In this document: positions 1 through 8,284 of the stretch, piece after piece
Numbering within the stretch: the stretch's first letter is position 1
Layout of the letters: every line of letters begins with the position of its first letter
Assembly (NCBI RefSeq): GCF_039521325.1
Contig: NZ_BAAACD010000001.1
Reading direction: 5' to 3' (one strand)
DNA length: 25,297 nucleotides
Source of the DNA: Clostridium_X cadaveris
Lineage (GTDB): Bacteria; Bacillota; Clostridia; Clostridiales; Clostridiaceae
The notes under the pieces: generated by a model
Database searches by the model: none
Told to the model about the DNA's origin: nothing
What the model saw: the letters and a program-made list of their open reading frames with translations, nothing else
Translations under genes and position numbers: made by a program

Positions 1-34
1 ATCGCCAGAACCGGTATTTGCCGGAACTGGCGAT
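1..34. terminator. GC-rich hairpin at the left edge, possible terminator of an upstream gene
   Basis: An 8-bp perfect stem (ATCGCCAG / CTGGCGAT) encloses an AA/AA internal loop, a second 4-bp stem (CCGG/CCGG) and a 6-nt loop. It is followed only by TTCTTAATTATGG, so the T-tract is poor. It is far more GC-rich than its surroundings. It may end a gene lying left of the window; the role is inferred. Confidence 0.4.
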
Positions 35-142
35 TCTTAATTATGGACTTATTTTACAGCCCCTTTTTATTTGAAGTCAAAAGATTAAATAGAGGATATT
101 AGCTCATTATTGTAGAAATATTTTATGGAGGTGATAGTTGTA

Positions 143-2449
143 ATGGGTAGAAAGAAAAAAAATAGTAAAAGTAATAAAGTATCCTCAAATGTACGTAAAA
201 AGAGAGAGATAGAGGGTATATTGATAATAGCTCTAGGAATTATAAATTTTATAGCTGTATTTGGCGGGTCTAAGGGACTACTGCTTACCATCATAAAAAA
301 TTCTCTCTTTAATATGGTTGGTATAGGAGCATACCTTGTTCCTTTTTTAATGTCTTTTATAGGTATAATTTTTATTAGAAATAAACAGACAGGCCTAAAT
401 AAGGAGTATTTAATAACAGGGATTTTAATATTAAATACTTTGCTTTTAATTCAACTTGTAGTTATGGATAATTATTATAACAATAGCTATATAGATGCAA
501 TCATCGCTATAGTTAATTCAGGTGATATCATCCATGGTGGAATTTTAGGGTTAAGTCTAGCACTTCCAATATATAAGCTTTTAGGATTTATGGGATCATT
601 AGTGGTTTATATAGCTGTATATCTAATAAGTATAATAAGTATTTTTAATATTTCTATTTATGATTTTGGAAGTCAGGCTAGAGATAGAGTTAAAAAGAAT
701 AAAAAAGAAAAAGTTAATTCAGAATCTCGAGGATATACACCAGTGATTGAAACAAAATCACCTTCTCTAGAGAGTGGCTCAGATAGAGAAAAAGAGGATT
801 TCATAAAAGGAATAAACAATAAAATAAAGATTCTTGACTTCATGAAAAACTCTCAAATTGATACTGGCGATAAAGAAAGTCTTGAAGCAGCCGTAACAAA
901 AGAAAACATAGAGATTATTGATTCTAAAGATAAAAAATCTAAAACTATTGATGAATCTTTAAAAAATGAAATCAATGATGAACTTAACTCAACAATTATT
1001 CAAAAAAATGATAGTCTTATAATCTATTCTATGCCAAGCGTAGATTTTTTAAATCAGAATTCTTTATCGAAGATGAATAAGGAAGATAAAAAAGAACTCC
1101 TTACAAGCGCAACAAAACTAGAAGAGACATTAAATTGTTTTGGGGTAGATGCAAAAGTACTACAAGTCACTAAAGGACCATCTGTAACTAGATTTGAACT
1201 TCAACCTAGTCCTGGTGTAAAGGTAAGTAAAATAGTTAATTTGTCTGATGATATAGCTTTGAGTTTAGCTGCTAAGGGAGTTAGAATAGAAGCTCCTATA
1301 CCTGGAAAGTCAGCTATAGGTATAGAAATACCAAATAGAGATTTAACACCTGTTTTCTTAAGAGAAGTTATAGAATCAGAAGAATTTAAAAAGTCTAAGA
1401 GTAATTTAGCTTTTGCTTTGGGGAAAGACATTGCTGGTAAGTGCATAGTGGCAGATTTAAGCAAAATGCCCCATCTGCTTATTGCAGGCGCAACAGGATC
1501 AGGTAAAAGTGTATGTATAAATACATTAGTAATAAGTATTTTATACAAATATTCTCCTAGTGAAGTTAAGATTCTTATGGTAGATCCAAAGGTTGTAGAA
1601 TTAAATGTTTATAATGGAATACCACACTTACTAATTCCTGTTGTTACAGACCCTAAAAAGGCAGCAGCGGCTTTAAATTGGGCTGTTAATGAAATGAATA
1701 GAAGATATAAGCTATTTGCTGATAACAGCGTTAGAAATTTAGAGGGCTACAATGAATTATATAACAAAGGCAAAATTCCAGAGAAACTTCCTCTGATAGT
1801 TATAATAGTAGATGAGCTTGCAGACCTTATGATGGCATCTCCTCATGACGTAGAAGAATATATAGCAAGACTTGCTCAGATGGCAAGAGCTGCTGGAATG
1901 CATCTTGTCATAGCAACTCAAAGACCTTCTGTAGATGTAATAACTGGAGTAATTAAAGCTAATATTCCATCTAGAATATCATTTGCTGTTTCTTCTCAAG
2001 TTGATTCACGAACTATACTGGATTCTTCTGGTGCTGAAAAGCTACTAGGAAAAGGAGACATGCTTTTCTATCCTGTAGGAGAGTCTAAGCCTGTAAGAAT
2101 TCAAGGAGCTTTTATAACTGAAGAAGAAGTAGAAAAAGTAACTAATTTTATAAAGAACAATGGAGAGGCTAATGATTGTACAGAGTACTCAGAAGAAATA
2201 TTGAATCATATAGAAAATGGAACCACAGACGAAGGTGGATCAAATGAGGAATCAGATGAACTGTTTGAGGAAGCTGTAAGAATTGTAATAGAATCAGGGC
2301 AAGCATCGGCATCTTTCTTACAAAGACGTCTTAGAATAGGGTATAATAGAGCTGCAAGGATTATGGAAGAGCTTGAAGAGAAGAGGATAATTTCAGAAAG
2401 AGATGGAAGTAAGCCGAGACAGATTCTTAAAACGAAAGAGGAGATTTAG
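143..2449 (+). CDS. ftsK: DNA translocase FtsK/SpoIIIE
   Basis: Membrane-anchored, ATP-driven DNA pump that moves chromosomal DNA through the closing division or sporulation septum. The 768-residue protein has a Lys-rich N-terminus, four to five hydrophobic segments within about residues 24-172, a polar charged linker (about 175-300), and a RecA-like motor with Walker A GATGSGKS near 449-456 and Walker B IIVDELADLM near 552-562. A winged-helix gamma domain (about 705-768, with SASFLQRRLRIGYNRAARIME) should read polar DNA motifs. An in-frame ATG at 125 is rejected as the start because it lies inside the Shine-Dalgarno GGAGGTGAT (127-135), which is ideally placed for the ATG at 143. Whether it serves division (FtsK), sporulation (SpoIIIE) or both cannot be told from sequence. 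No strong terminator separates it from rimO. Confidence 0.95.
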   Translation: MGRKKKNSKSNKVSSNVRKKREIEGILIIALGIINFIAVFGGSKGLLLTIIKNSLFNMVGIGAYLVPFLMSFIGIIFIRNKQTGLNKEYLITGILILNTLLLIQLVVMDNYYNNSYIDAIIAIVNSGDIIHGGILGLSLALPIYKLLGFMGSLVVYIAVYLISIISIFNISIYDFGSQARDRVKKNKKEKVNSESRGYTPVIETKSPSLESGSDREKEDFIKGINNKIKILDFMKNSQIDTGDKESLEAAVTKENIEIIDSKDKKSKTIDESLKNEINDELNSTIIQKNDSLIIYSMPSVDFLNQNSLSKMNKEDKKELLTSATKLEETLNCFGVDAKVLQVTKGPSVTRFELQPSPGVKVSKIVNLSDDIALSLAAKGVRIEAPIPGKSAIGIEIPNRDLTPVFLREVIESEEFKKSKSNLAFALGKDIAGKCIVADLSKMPHLLIAGATGSGKSVCINTLVISILYKYSPSEVKILMVDPKVVELNVYNGIPHLLIPVVTDPKKAAAALNWAVNEMNRRYKLFADNSVRNLEGYNELYNKGKIPEKLPLIVIIVDELADLMMASPHDVEEYIARLAQMARAAGMHLVIATQRPSVDVITGVIKANIPSRISFAVSSQVDSRTILDSSGAEKLLGKGDMLFYPVGESKPVRIQGAFITEEEVEKVTNFIKNNGEANDCTEYSEEILNHIENGTTDEGGSNEESDELFEEAVRIVIESGQASASFLQRRLRIGYNRAARIMEELEEKRIISERDGSKPRQILKTKEEI

Positions 2450-2467
2450 AAATTATATAAAAAAAAC

Positions 2468-2496
2468 TTGTTTAATATTTAAAAGAGATATAAAAT
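2468..2496 (+). promoter_or_regulatory. possible sigma-A promoter for rimO-pgsA
   Basis: TTGTTT (2468-2473), 17 nt, then TAAAAT (2491-2496), about 35 nt upstream of the rimO start. The -35 is weak, and such AT-rich sequence gives chance matches, so this is tentative. Confidence 0.3.
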
Positions 2497-2532
2497 TAAT
2501 GTGTATATTTTATTAACTTAGGAGGAAAAACT

Positions 2533-3870
2533 TTGACTAAATATAAAGTAGGAATTATAAGTTTAGGCTGTGATAAAAATAGAATTGATACTGAAATAAT
2601 ACTTGGAACTCTCTCATCAAAATATGAGATAACTAATAATCCTAATGTAGCTGATATAATAATAGTTAACACATGTGGATTTATAGAAAAATCCAAACAG
2701 GAATCAATAGATACCATATTAGAAATGGCAGAGTATAAAGAAAAGCATAACTGCAAAATATTAGTAGCTACAGGCTGTTTAACTCAAAGATATGGGAAAG
2801 AACTTTTAGAACTTATGCCAGAAATAGATATAATCTTAGGAGTAAATGACTATAATGTATTATTAAAGTCTATAGATGAATTTATATCAACAGGTAAGAA
2901 AATAATAAACTGTAATGAAAACAACCTTATAATAAATGAAGGATCAAGAATTCTTACTACAGATAAAGAAAGTGCGTACATAAGAATTGCAGAGGGATGT
3001 GATAATTTTTGCACCTACTGTATCATACCGAAGATAAGAGGTAAATATAGAAGCAGAAAGATTGAATCCGTGCTAGAGGAAGCTAAACTTCTTGCTTCAA
3101 ATGGAGTAAAAGAAATAATATTAGTTGCACAAGATACCACTAGATATGGTATTGATTTATATGGTAAAAAGATGCTATCATCTTTGTTAAAAGAACTATC
3201 TTTAATTGAAGGTATTCAGTGGATAAGAGTTCTTTATTGTTACCCTGAAGAGATAACAGAAGATCTTATAGATGAAATAGCTTCAAATAATAAGGTGTGC
3301 AATTATTTAGATATTCCTATTCAGCACATAAGTAACAACATTCTAAAGAAAATGGGAAGGAAGACTACTAAGGAATCTATATTAAAGACAATAGAATATC
3401 TTAGAAAGAGAATACCAGATATAACTTTAAGAACTTCTTTAATTGTAGGTTTCCCAGGGGAAACAAAAGAAGACTTTGAAGAACTAGAGGATTTTTTAAA
3501 TGTATATAAATTAGATAATGTGGGAGTTTTTTGCTATTCACAAGAAGAGGGAACTCCAGCTGCCATAATGAAAGATCAAATAGAAGAAGAAACAAAATCA
3601 GTTAGAGAGAAAGAACTTATGAAAATCCAACAGAAAATTTCAAAATATATGAATGCAGATAAGGTTGGACGTGTATTAGATACATTGATAGAAAGTGAAA
3701 ATGATAAATATTATATAGGGAGAACTCAACACATGGCTCCTGAAATTGATGGATTAGTTTATATAATAAAGAATGATGACATCTTACAAAAAGGAGATAT
3801 AGTTCCTGTATCTATAACAGAATCTTTAGAATATGATTTAATAGGAGTTGTTAAACATGAATTTAGCTAA
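2533..3870 (+). CDS. rimO: ribosomal protein S12 methylthiotransferase RimO
   Basis: Radical-SAM enzyme that methylthiolates the beta-carbon of a conserved aspartate in ribosomal protein S12. The 445-residue protein has the three N-terminal cluster cysteines of methylthiotransferases (C13 in SLGCDKN, C48 in NTCGF, C82 in ATGCLTQ). The radical-SAM motif CDNFCTYC (C156, C160, C163) and a C-terminal TRAM-like region follow. SLGCDKNR near the N-terminus and CIIPKIRGKYRSR after the radical-SAM cysteines are RimO-like; the paralogue MiaB lies at 21062-22423. The start is TTG, chosen because AGGAGG (2520-2525) sits 7 nt upstream. The 3' end overlaps pgsA by 14 nt, so the two are probably co-transcribed and translationally coupled. 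Confidence 0.95.
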   Translation: MTKYKVGIISLGCDKNRIDTEIILGTLSSKYEITNNPNVADIIIVNTCGFIEKSKQESIDTILEMAEYKEKHNCKILVATGCLTQRYGKELLELMPEIDIILGVNDYNVLLKSIDEFISTGKKIINCNENNLIINEGSRILTTDKESAYIRIAEGCDNFCTYCIIPKIRGKYRSRKIESVLEEAKLLASNGVKEIILVAQDTTRYGIDLYGKKMLSSLLKELSLIEGIQWIRVLYCYPEEITEDLIDEIASNNKVCNYLDIPIQHISNNILKKMGRKTTKESILKTIEYLRKRIPDITLRTSLIVGFPGETKEDFEELEDFLNVYKLDNVGVFCYSQEEGTPAAIMKDQIEEETKSVREKELMKIQQKISKYMNADKVGRVLDTLIESENDKYYIGRTQHMAPEIDGLVYIIKNDDILQKGDIVPVSITESLEYDLIGVVKHEFS

Positions 3871-4447
3871 CAAATTAACAATACTTAGAATATTTTTAGT
3901 TCCTGTGTTCTTAGTGTTTATTGCATTTAAAGGTATTCCTTATGGAACTTTTATAGCTACAGGAATATTTATTATAGCATCTCTCACTGATAAGCTAGAT
4001 GGATATATCGCAAGAAGCAGAAATCAAATAACTCGCTTCGGAAAATTCATGGATCCATTAGCAGATAAACTTTTGGTTACATCGGCTTTAATCTCTTTAG
4101 TAGAGTTTCAGGTTATACCAAGCTGGGCTGCAATTATAATAATCGCTAGAGAGTTTGCAGTAAGTGGACTAAGAACTATAGCAGCTTCTGAAGGTATAGT
4201 TATAGCGGCTAGCTATTGGGGTAAACTTAAGACAGTTATCCAGATAGTAACTATAGTTATATTACTTCTAAAGATAAATATATCTACATCAATAACTTTA
4301 ACAAATGCTTTAAATAACAGTGCTTTCTTTAGAGATTTCTTCAATTATGTACCTAACATAGCATTAGCTGCAGCGGTTATTATAACTATAATATCTGGAG
4401 TAGACTATTTTGTTAAAAACAAACACGTTTTAAATGTTGAAAAATAA
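3857..4447 (+). CDS. pgsA: CDP-diacylglycerol--glycerol-3-phosphate 3-phosphatidyltransferase
   Basis: Integral membrane enzyme making phosphatidylglycerophosphate, the committed step to phosphatidylglycerol and cardiolipin. The 196-residue protein is strongly hydrophobic and carries the complete CDP-alcohol phosphatidyltransferase motif: D45, D48-G49, A52-R53, G62, D66, D70, with spacing D-x2-DG-x2-AR-x8-G-x3-D-x3-D. The ATG at 3857 is preferred over an in-frame TTG at 3848 because AGGAG (3843-3847) is 9 nt upstream of the ATG. The gene begins inside rimO and is followed by a terminator, so it looks like the end of the rimO-pgsA unit. Product specificity (glycerol-phosphate rather than another CDP-alcohol acceptor) is inferred from overall similarity and from the conserved neighbourhood next to recA. 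Confidence 0.92.
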   Translation: MNLANKLTILRIFLVPVFLVFIAFKGIPYGTFIATGIFIIASLTDKLDGYIARSRNQITRFGKFMDPLADKLLVTSALISLVEFQVIPSWAAIIIIAREFAVSGLRTIAASEGIVIAASYWGKLKTVIQIVTIVILLLKINISTSITLTNALNNSAFFRDFFNYVPNIALAAAVIITIISGVDYFVKNKHVLNVEK

Positions 4448-4490
4448 GTATAAGTTTTATGTCCATGGATATAATCTAAGATAAATTTAT

Positions 4491-4516
4491 AAAAGTTCCT
4501 ATATATAGGAGCTTTT
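4491..4516 (+). terminator. rho-independent terminator after pgsA
   Basis: Inverted repeat AAAAGTTCCTA / TAGGAGCTTTT with one T-G pair and loop TATA, ending in a T-rich tail. It separates pgsA from the recA promoter. Confidence 0.8.
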
Positions 4517-4522
4517 ATATTA

Positions 4523-4551
4523 TTGACTATAATTAAAATATGATGTATAAT
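4523..4551 (+). promoter_or_regulatory. sigma-A promoter of recA
   Basis: TTGACT (4523-4528), exactly 17 nt, then TATAAT (4546-4551). This is a near-consensus housekeeping promoter directly after the pgsA terminator. Confidence 0.8.
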
Positions 4552-4562
4552 TCATATATATA

Positions 4563-4574
4563 GAACAAATGTTC
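4563..4574. promoter_or_regulatory. LexA (SOS) box of recA
   Basis: GAACAAATGTTC followed by G matches the Gram-positive SOS box (CGAAC-N4-GTTCG) except for the first base. It begins 12 nt after the -10 hexamer, covering the initial transcribed region, so bound LexA would block initiation or clearance. The lexA gene itself is at 13141. Confidence 0.85.
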
Positions 4575-4590
4575 GGAAGGTGGTGTCTTT

Positions 4591-5658
4591 ATGGCAAATT
4601 TAGATATTGAAAAAATGAAAGCTATTGAAGCTGCTATGGGTCAAATAGAAAAGCAGTTTGGTAAAGGATCAGTTATGAAACTTGGAGAAAATAGCGTTTT
4701 AACTTTAGATGCAATTTCAACAGGATGTTTAGACTTAGATATAGCTTTAGGAATAGGCGGAGTTCCTAAGGGAAGAATCATAGAGATATATGGACCAGAA
4801 TCTTCTGGTAAGACTACTGTGACTTTACATATGATAGCTGAAGCACAGAAAGCAGGGGGAGCGGCTGCCTTTATAGACGCAGAACATGCATTAGATCCTG
4901 CTTATGCTAAAGTATTAGGTGTAGATGTAGATAACTTAATTGTTTCTCAACCAGACACAGGAGAACAGGCTTTAGAGATAGCAGAAGCCTTAGTTCGTTC
5001 AGGAGCTATAGATATAGTTGTAGTAGACTCTGTTGCTGCCTTAGTGCCTAAAGCAGAAATAGATGGTGAAATGGGAGATTCTCACGTTGGACTACAAGCA
5101 AGACTTATGTCTCAAGCTTTAAGAAAGCTTGCAGGTACTATAAATAAATCTAATTGCTGTGTTGTTTTCATTAACCAGCTAAGAGAAAAAGTAGGAATTA
5201 TGTTTGGAAATCCTGAAACTACACCAGGTGGAAGAGCTCTTAAATTTTATGCTTCTGTAAGAATGGATATAAGAAGAATAGATTCTATTAAGCAAGGTGA
5301 TGAAATAATAGGAAATAGAACTCGTATAAAGGTTATAAAAAATAAGGTAGCACCTCCATTTAGGCAAGCTGAATTTGATATAATGTATAATGGCGGAATA
5401 TCAAGAGAAGGTAATGTATTAGATGTAGGAGTAAAAGAAGAAATAGTTCAAAAAAGCGGTGCTTGGTTCTCTTATAAAGATATAAGACTAGGACAGGGTA
5501 GAGAAAATGCTAAACAATACTTAAAAGAAAACCCTGAAGTACTAAATGAAATTGATGAGATAATAAGAAACAAACACAATCTTCCTGTAGCTAACTTAAA
5601 ATCAGAAGTAGCTGCAGAAAAAGAAAATTCAAAAGATGTAAAAGAGACAAAAAAATAG
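4591..5658 (+). CDS. recA: recombinase RecA
   Basis: ATP-dependent strand-exchange protein and co-protease for LexA self-cleavage. At 355 residues it is normal length. Walker A GPESSGKT is at residues 68-75, the VVVDSVAALVPK Walker B region follows, and GDSHVGLQARLMSQALRKL plus the L2 region (FGNPETTPGGRALKFYAS) are intact. The C-terminus is a short Lys/Glu-rich tail. The Shine-Dalgarno AAGGTGGTG (4577-4585) sits just downstream of the LexA box. The gene has its own promoter and is bounded by terminators on both sides, so it is probably monocistronic and SOS-inducible. Confidence 0.98.
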   Translation: MANLDIEKMKAIEAAMGQIEKQFGKGSVMKLGENSVLTLDAISTGCLDLDIALGIGGVPKGRIIEIYGPESSGKTTVTLHMIAEAQKAGGAAAFIDAEHALDPAYAKVLGVDVDNLIVSQPDTGEQALEIAEALVRSGAIDIVVVDSVAALVPKAEIDGEMGDSHVGLQARLMSQALRKLAGTINKSNCCVVFINQLREKVGIMFGNPETTPGGRALKFYASVRMDIRRIDSIKQGDEIIGNRTRIKVIKNKVAPPFRQAEFDIMYNGGISREGNVLDVGVKEEIVQKSGAWFSYKDIRLGQGRENAKQYLKENPEVLNEIDEIIRNKHNLPVANLKSEVAAEKENSKDVKETKK

Positions 5659-5668
5659 TTTATTAAAG

Positions 5669-5697
5669 TAAGAGGTAAGAGAAAATCTTGCCTCTTA
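5669..5697 (+). terminator. terminator hairpin after recA
   Basis: TAAGAGGTAAGA / TCTTGCCTCTTA, 12 bp with one T-G pair and loop GAAAA, 10 nt after the recA stop. The following T-tract is weak (TTGTCTTGAC). Confidence 0.65.
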
Positions 5698-5702
5698 TTG
5701 TC

Positions 5703-5731
5703 TTGACATATATTTAAAATTAATATAAAAT
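5703..5731 (+). promoter_or_regulatory. sigma-A promoter of rny
   Basis: Consensus TTGACA (5703-5708), 17 nt, then TAAAAT (5726-5731). It would give a leader of roughly 105 nt before the rny ATG. Confidence 0.7.
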
Positions 5732-5844
5732 AAATACAAATACTGGTTTATCATATTCACATAAAGTTAGGATATATTACACTTTTTTGGACTTTCGTTT
5801 TGACTAAAGTATTAAATTCCAAGAAAGCCAAGGAGGTGTTACAA

Positions 5845-7395
5845 ATGCAATTACAATATGTATTTACTATAATACTTGTATTATTATTCATACTTTGTGG
5901 TGTGTTGTATTTTAGACTAAATAAAAAAGCTAAAGAATCTGAGAGTAACATATTAAAGGCAGAGCAAGAAGCTCAAGCTATGCTTGAGAATACAAAAAGA
6001 GAAGCTGAGTCTTTAAAGAAAGAATCTATTCTTGAAGCTAAAGAAGAGGTTCACAGATTAAGAAGTGATTTTGAAAAAGAATCACGTGAAAGAAGAAATG
6101 AAATTCAAAGATTAGAAAGAAGATTAATTCAAAGAGAGGAATCACTCGATAAAAAGAATGATTTGCTCGAAAAAAAGGAAGAAGTTATTGCTAAAAAGTT
6201 TCAAGATGTTGAACAGGTTGAGGCAAATGTAAAGGAACTTTATGCTAAAGAGAGAGAAGAGCTAGAAAGAATTTCAGGATTAACTACTGAAGAAGCAAAA
6301 GATTTGCTTTTGAGGGAAGTTAATAAAGAAGTAAAGCATGAAGCAGCTCTTATGATTAAAGACATTGAAAGCAAGGCTAAAGATGAAGCTGAAAAAAGGG
6401 CAAAGGAAATAATAACTGGTGCTATACAAAGATGTGCAGCAGATCACGTCTCAGAATCTACAGTACACGTAGTAGCTTTGCCAAATGATGAAATGAAAGG
6501 CAGAATAATAGGTAGAGAAGGTAGAAACATACGAACTTTGGAAACCTTAACAGGGGTTGATTTAATTATAGATGATACTCCAGAAGCTGTAATACTTTCA
6601 AGTTTTGATCCGATAAGAAGAGAAATTGCAAGAATTGCTTTAGAGAAGTTAATAGTAGATGGAAGAATTCATCCAGCTAGGATTGAAGAGATGGTTGAAA
6701 GAGCTAAGAAAGATATCGAAAATGATATTAAAGAAGAAGGTGAACAAGCGACATTTGAAACTGGTGTTCACGGACTTCATGGAGAGCTTATAAAGCTTCT
6801 TGGAAGATTAAAGTATAGAACAAGTTATGGTCAAAACGTTTTAAAACACTCTATGGAAGTTGCTCATTTAGCATCACTTATGGCAGCTGAATTAGGTTTA
6901 GATGTTACTTTGGCTAAACGTGCTGGATTGTTACATGACATCGGTAAAGCTTTAGATCATGAAATTGAAGGACCTCATGCCTTAATAGGCGCAGATGTAG
7001 CTAAAAAGTATCATGAGTCACCAATAATAGTTAATGCAATAGGTGCTCATCATGGCGACATTGAAATGTTATCTCTAGAAGCTGTATTAGTTCAAGCAGC
7101 AGATGCTATTTCTGCAGCTAGACCTGGTGCAAGAAGAGAAACTTTAGAAACTTACATCAAGAGATTAGAAAAATTAGAAGATATAGCAAATTCTTATGAA
7201 GGTGTAGAAAAATCATATGCCATTCAAGCAGGAAGAGAAATCAGAATTATGGTGAAACCAGAACAAATTGATGATGCAGGGGCTGTAGATATGGCAAGAA
7301 ATATAGTTAAGAGGATAGAAGATGAATTAGAATATCCTGGTCAAATAAAGATAAATGTTATAAGAGAAACCCGTGCAGTTGACTATGCAAAATAA
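5845..7395 (+). CDS. rny: ribonuclease Y
   Basis: Membrane-anchored endoribonuclease that starts decay of many mRNAs in Firmicutes. The 516-residue protein has one N-terminal membrane helix (about residues 5-23), a long highly charged coiled coil (about 25-200, rich in K, E and R), a KH RNA-binding domain with GRIIGREGRN near 219-228, and an HD domain with HSMEVAHL and LLHDIGKALDH (catalytic His-Asp near 364-365). The start is the ATG at 5845 with AAGGAGGTG 6-14 nt upstream. The frame is open further 5' to a TTG at 5800, but that has no Shine-Dalgarno and would put charged residues before the anchor. It lies between recA and spoVS, as is usual in clostridia. Confidence 0.97.
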   Translation: MQLQYVFTIILVLLFILCGVLYFRLNKKAKESESNILKAEQEAQAMLENTKREAESLKKESILEAKEEVHRLRSDFEKESRERRNEIQRLERRLIQREESLDKKNDLLEKKEEVIAKKFQDVEQVEANVKELYAKEREELERISGLTTEEAKDLLLREVNKEVKHEAALMIKDIESKAKDEAEKRAKEIITGAIQRCAADHVSESTVHVVALPNDEMKGRIIGREGRNIRTLETLTGVDLIIDDTPEAVILSSFDPIRREIARIALEKLIVDGRIHPARIEEMVERAKKDIENDIKEEGEQATFETGVHGLHGELIKLLGRLKYRTSYGQNVLKHSMEVAHLASLMAAELGLDVTLAKRAGLLHDIGKALDHEIEGPHALIGADVAKKYHESPIIVNAIGAHHGDIEMLSLEAVLVQAADAISAARPGARRETLETYIKRLEKLEDIANSYEGVEKSYAIQAGREIRIMVKPEQIDDAGAVDMARNIVKRIEDELEYPGQIKINVIRETRAVDYAK

Positions 7396-7405
7396 TAATT
7401 ATTAT

Positions 7406-7436
7406 AAAATACATTTTGTTTAACAAAATGTATTTT
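7406..7436 (+). terminator. rho-independent terminator after rny
   Basis: Perfect 14-bp stem AAAATACATTTTGT / ACAAAATGTATTTT, loop TTA, then ATTTTTG. Confidence 0.85.
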
Positions 7437-7455
7437 ATTTTTGTGAAAATTCATA

Positions 7456-7484
7456 AAAGGGTTTGGGCTATATATGTAGAATAA
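7456..7484 (+). promoter_or_regulatory. sigma-H-like promoter of spoVS
   Basis: AAAGGGTTT (7456-7464), 11 nt, GTAGAATAA (7476-7484). From memory the sigma-H consensus is RnAGGAwww, 11-12 nt, RnnGAATww; only one -35 base differs. Sigma-H control of spoVS is known in Bacillus subtilis. No competing sigma-A promoter is evident between the rny terminator and spoVS. Confidence 0.6.
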
Positions 7485-7535
7485 TATAAAAGAGCAATTA
7501 TATTTCAGACTATATACATAGGGGGGAAAATTTTA

Positions 7536-7796
7536 ATGGAAGTACTAAAAGTTTCAACAAAATCAAATCCAAATTCGGTAGCAGGAGCTTTAGCAGCAAT
7601 CTTAAAAGAAAAAAATATCGTGGAGATTCAAGCAATAGGAGCAGGGGCTATCAATCAAGCTGTAAAGGCAGTAGCTATTGCAAGGGGTTTTGTTGCACCG
7701 GCGGGGAAAGATATCGTTTGCGTTCCAGCATTCACTGATATAGAGATTGATGGAGAAGAAAGAACAGCTATTAAGCTAATAGTTCAACCAAGATAG
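7536..7796 (+). CDS. spoVS: stage V sporulation protein S
   Basis: Small conserved protein needed for spore coat and core maturation in Bacillus and found widely in endospore formers; its biochemical role is unclear. The 86-residue sequence matches the family from end to end, with MEVLKVSTKSNPNSVAGALA, the Gly/Ala-rich AIGAGAINQAVKAVAIARGFVAPAG and the C-terminal AIKLIVQPR. Shine-Dalgarno AGGGGGGA lies about 10 nt upstream of the ATG. It stands alone between terminators, behind a sigma-H-like promoter, consistent with early-sporulation expression. It is the clearest marker here that the organism forms spores. Confidence 0.95.
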   Translation: MEVLKVSTKSNPNSVAGALAAILKEKNIVEIQAIGAGAINQAVKAVAIARGFVAPAGKDIVCVPAFTDIEIDGEERTAIKLIVQPR

Positions 7797-7808
7797 TAAA
7801 TGTATACA

Positions 7809-7838
7809 TAAAGAGTTTGAGTAAAATCAAACTCTTTA
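7809..7838 (+). terminator. rho-independent terminator after spoVS
   Basis: Perfect 12-bp stem TAAAGAGTTTGA / TCAAACTCTTTA, loop GTAAAA, then TTTTATA. Confidence 0.85.
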
Positions 7839-7916
7839 TTTTATATAAAATTTTAAATAAATTATTAAAATGTACAAGATTTCTTTGAATATTTAACAAA
7901 AGATTATTGTTTAGCG

Positions 7917-7944
7917 TTGAATTGTACGAAAAAAATGATATAAT
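7917..7944 (+). promoter_or_regulatory. promoter of ptsH
   Basis: TTGAAT (7917-7922), 16 nt, TATAAT (7939-7944), with an extended -10 TG (TGATATAAT). Confidence 0.65.
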
Positions 7945-7980
7945 ATAGTAGTTAATTAAAAATTTAAAGAGGTGGTAATT

Positions 7981-8241
7981 ATGGTATCTAAAGAGGTAGT
8001 AGTAAAAAATGCAACAGGTCTTCATGCTAGACCAGCAACACTACTTGTAAAAAAGGCTTCATCATTCAAATCAGATGTAAGCATGGAGTTCAATGGAAAG
8101 AAAGCTAACATAAAAAGCTTAATAGGAGTTTTATCTCTAGGAGTTACTAAAGATGCAAATGTTACTGTTATAGCATCTGGAGACGATGAAACTTTAGCTG
8201 TTGAAGAAATCGTTAAATTAATCGAGTCAATCGAAGAGTAA
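7981..8241 (+). CDS. ptsH: phosphocarrier protein HPr
   Basis: Soluble phosphotransfer protein of the sugar phosphotransferase system. It takes phosphate from enzyme I on a histidine and passes it to EIIA domains. In Firmicutes, HPr kinase also phosphorylates a serine for CcpA-dependent catabolite repression. With the ATG at 7981 (Shine-Dalgarno GAGGTGGT) the protein has 86 residues. The histidine of TGLHARPA is exactly His15 and the serine of NIKSLIGVLSLG is exactly Ser46, so this is HPr rather than Crh, which lacks His15. ptsI is not adjacent; stand-alone ptsH is common in clostridia. The gene is followed by a bidirectional terminator. Confidence 0.93.
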   Translation: MVSKEVVVKNATGLHARPATLLVKKASSFKSDVSMEFNGKKANIKSLIGVLSLGVTKDANVTVIASGDDETLAVEEIVKLIESIEE

Positions 8242-8252
8242 TTTAACATAAA

Positions 8253-8284
8253 AATTAAGAGTCACTATATAGTGGCTCTTAATT
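8253..8284. terminator. bidirectional terminator between ptsH and the DUF378 gene
   Basis: AATTAAGAGTCACTA / TAGTGGCTCTTAATT, 15 bp with one T-G pair. It is followed by a T-rich tract on both strands and includes the stop codon of the convergent gene at 8279. Confidence 0.8.

Noticed and set aside
125..142. ATG at 125 as the ftsK start
   Set aside because: It is part of the Shine-Dalgarno GGAGGTGAT for the ATG at 143. The same situation makes longer in-frame starts unlikely for hfq (15421) and lexA (13132).
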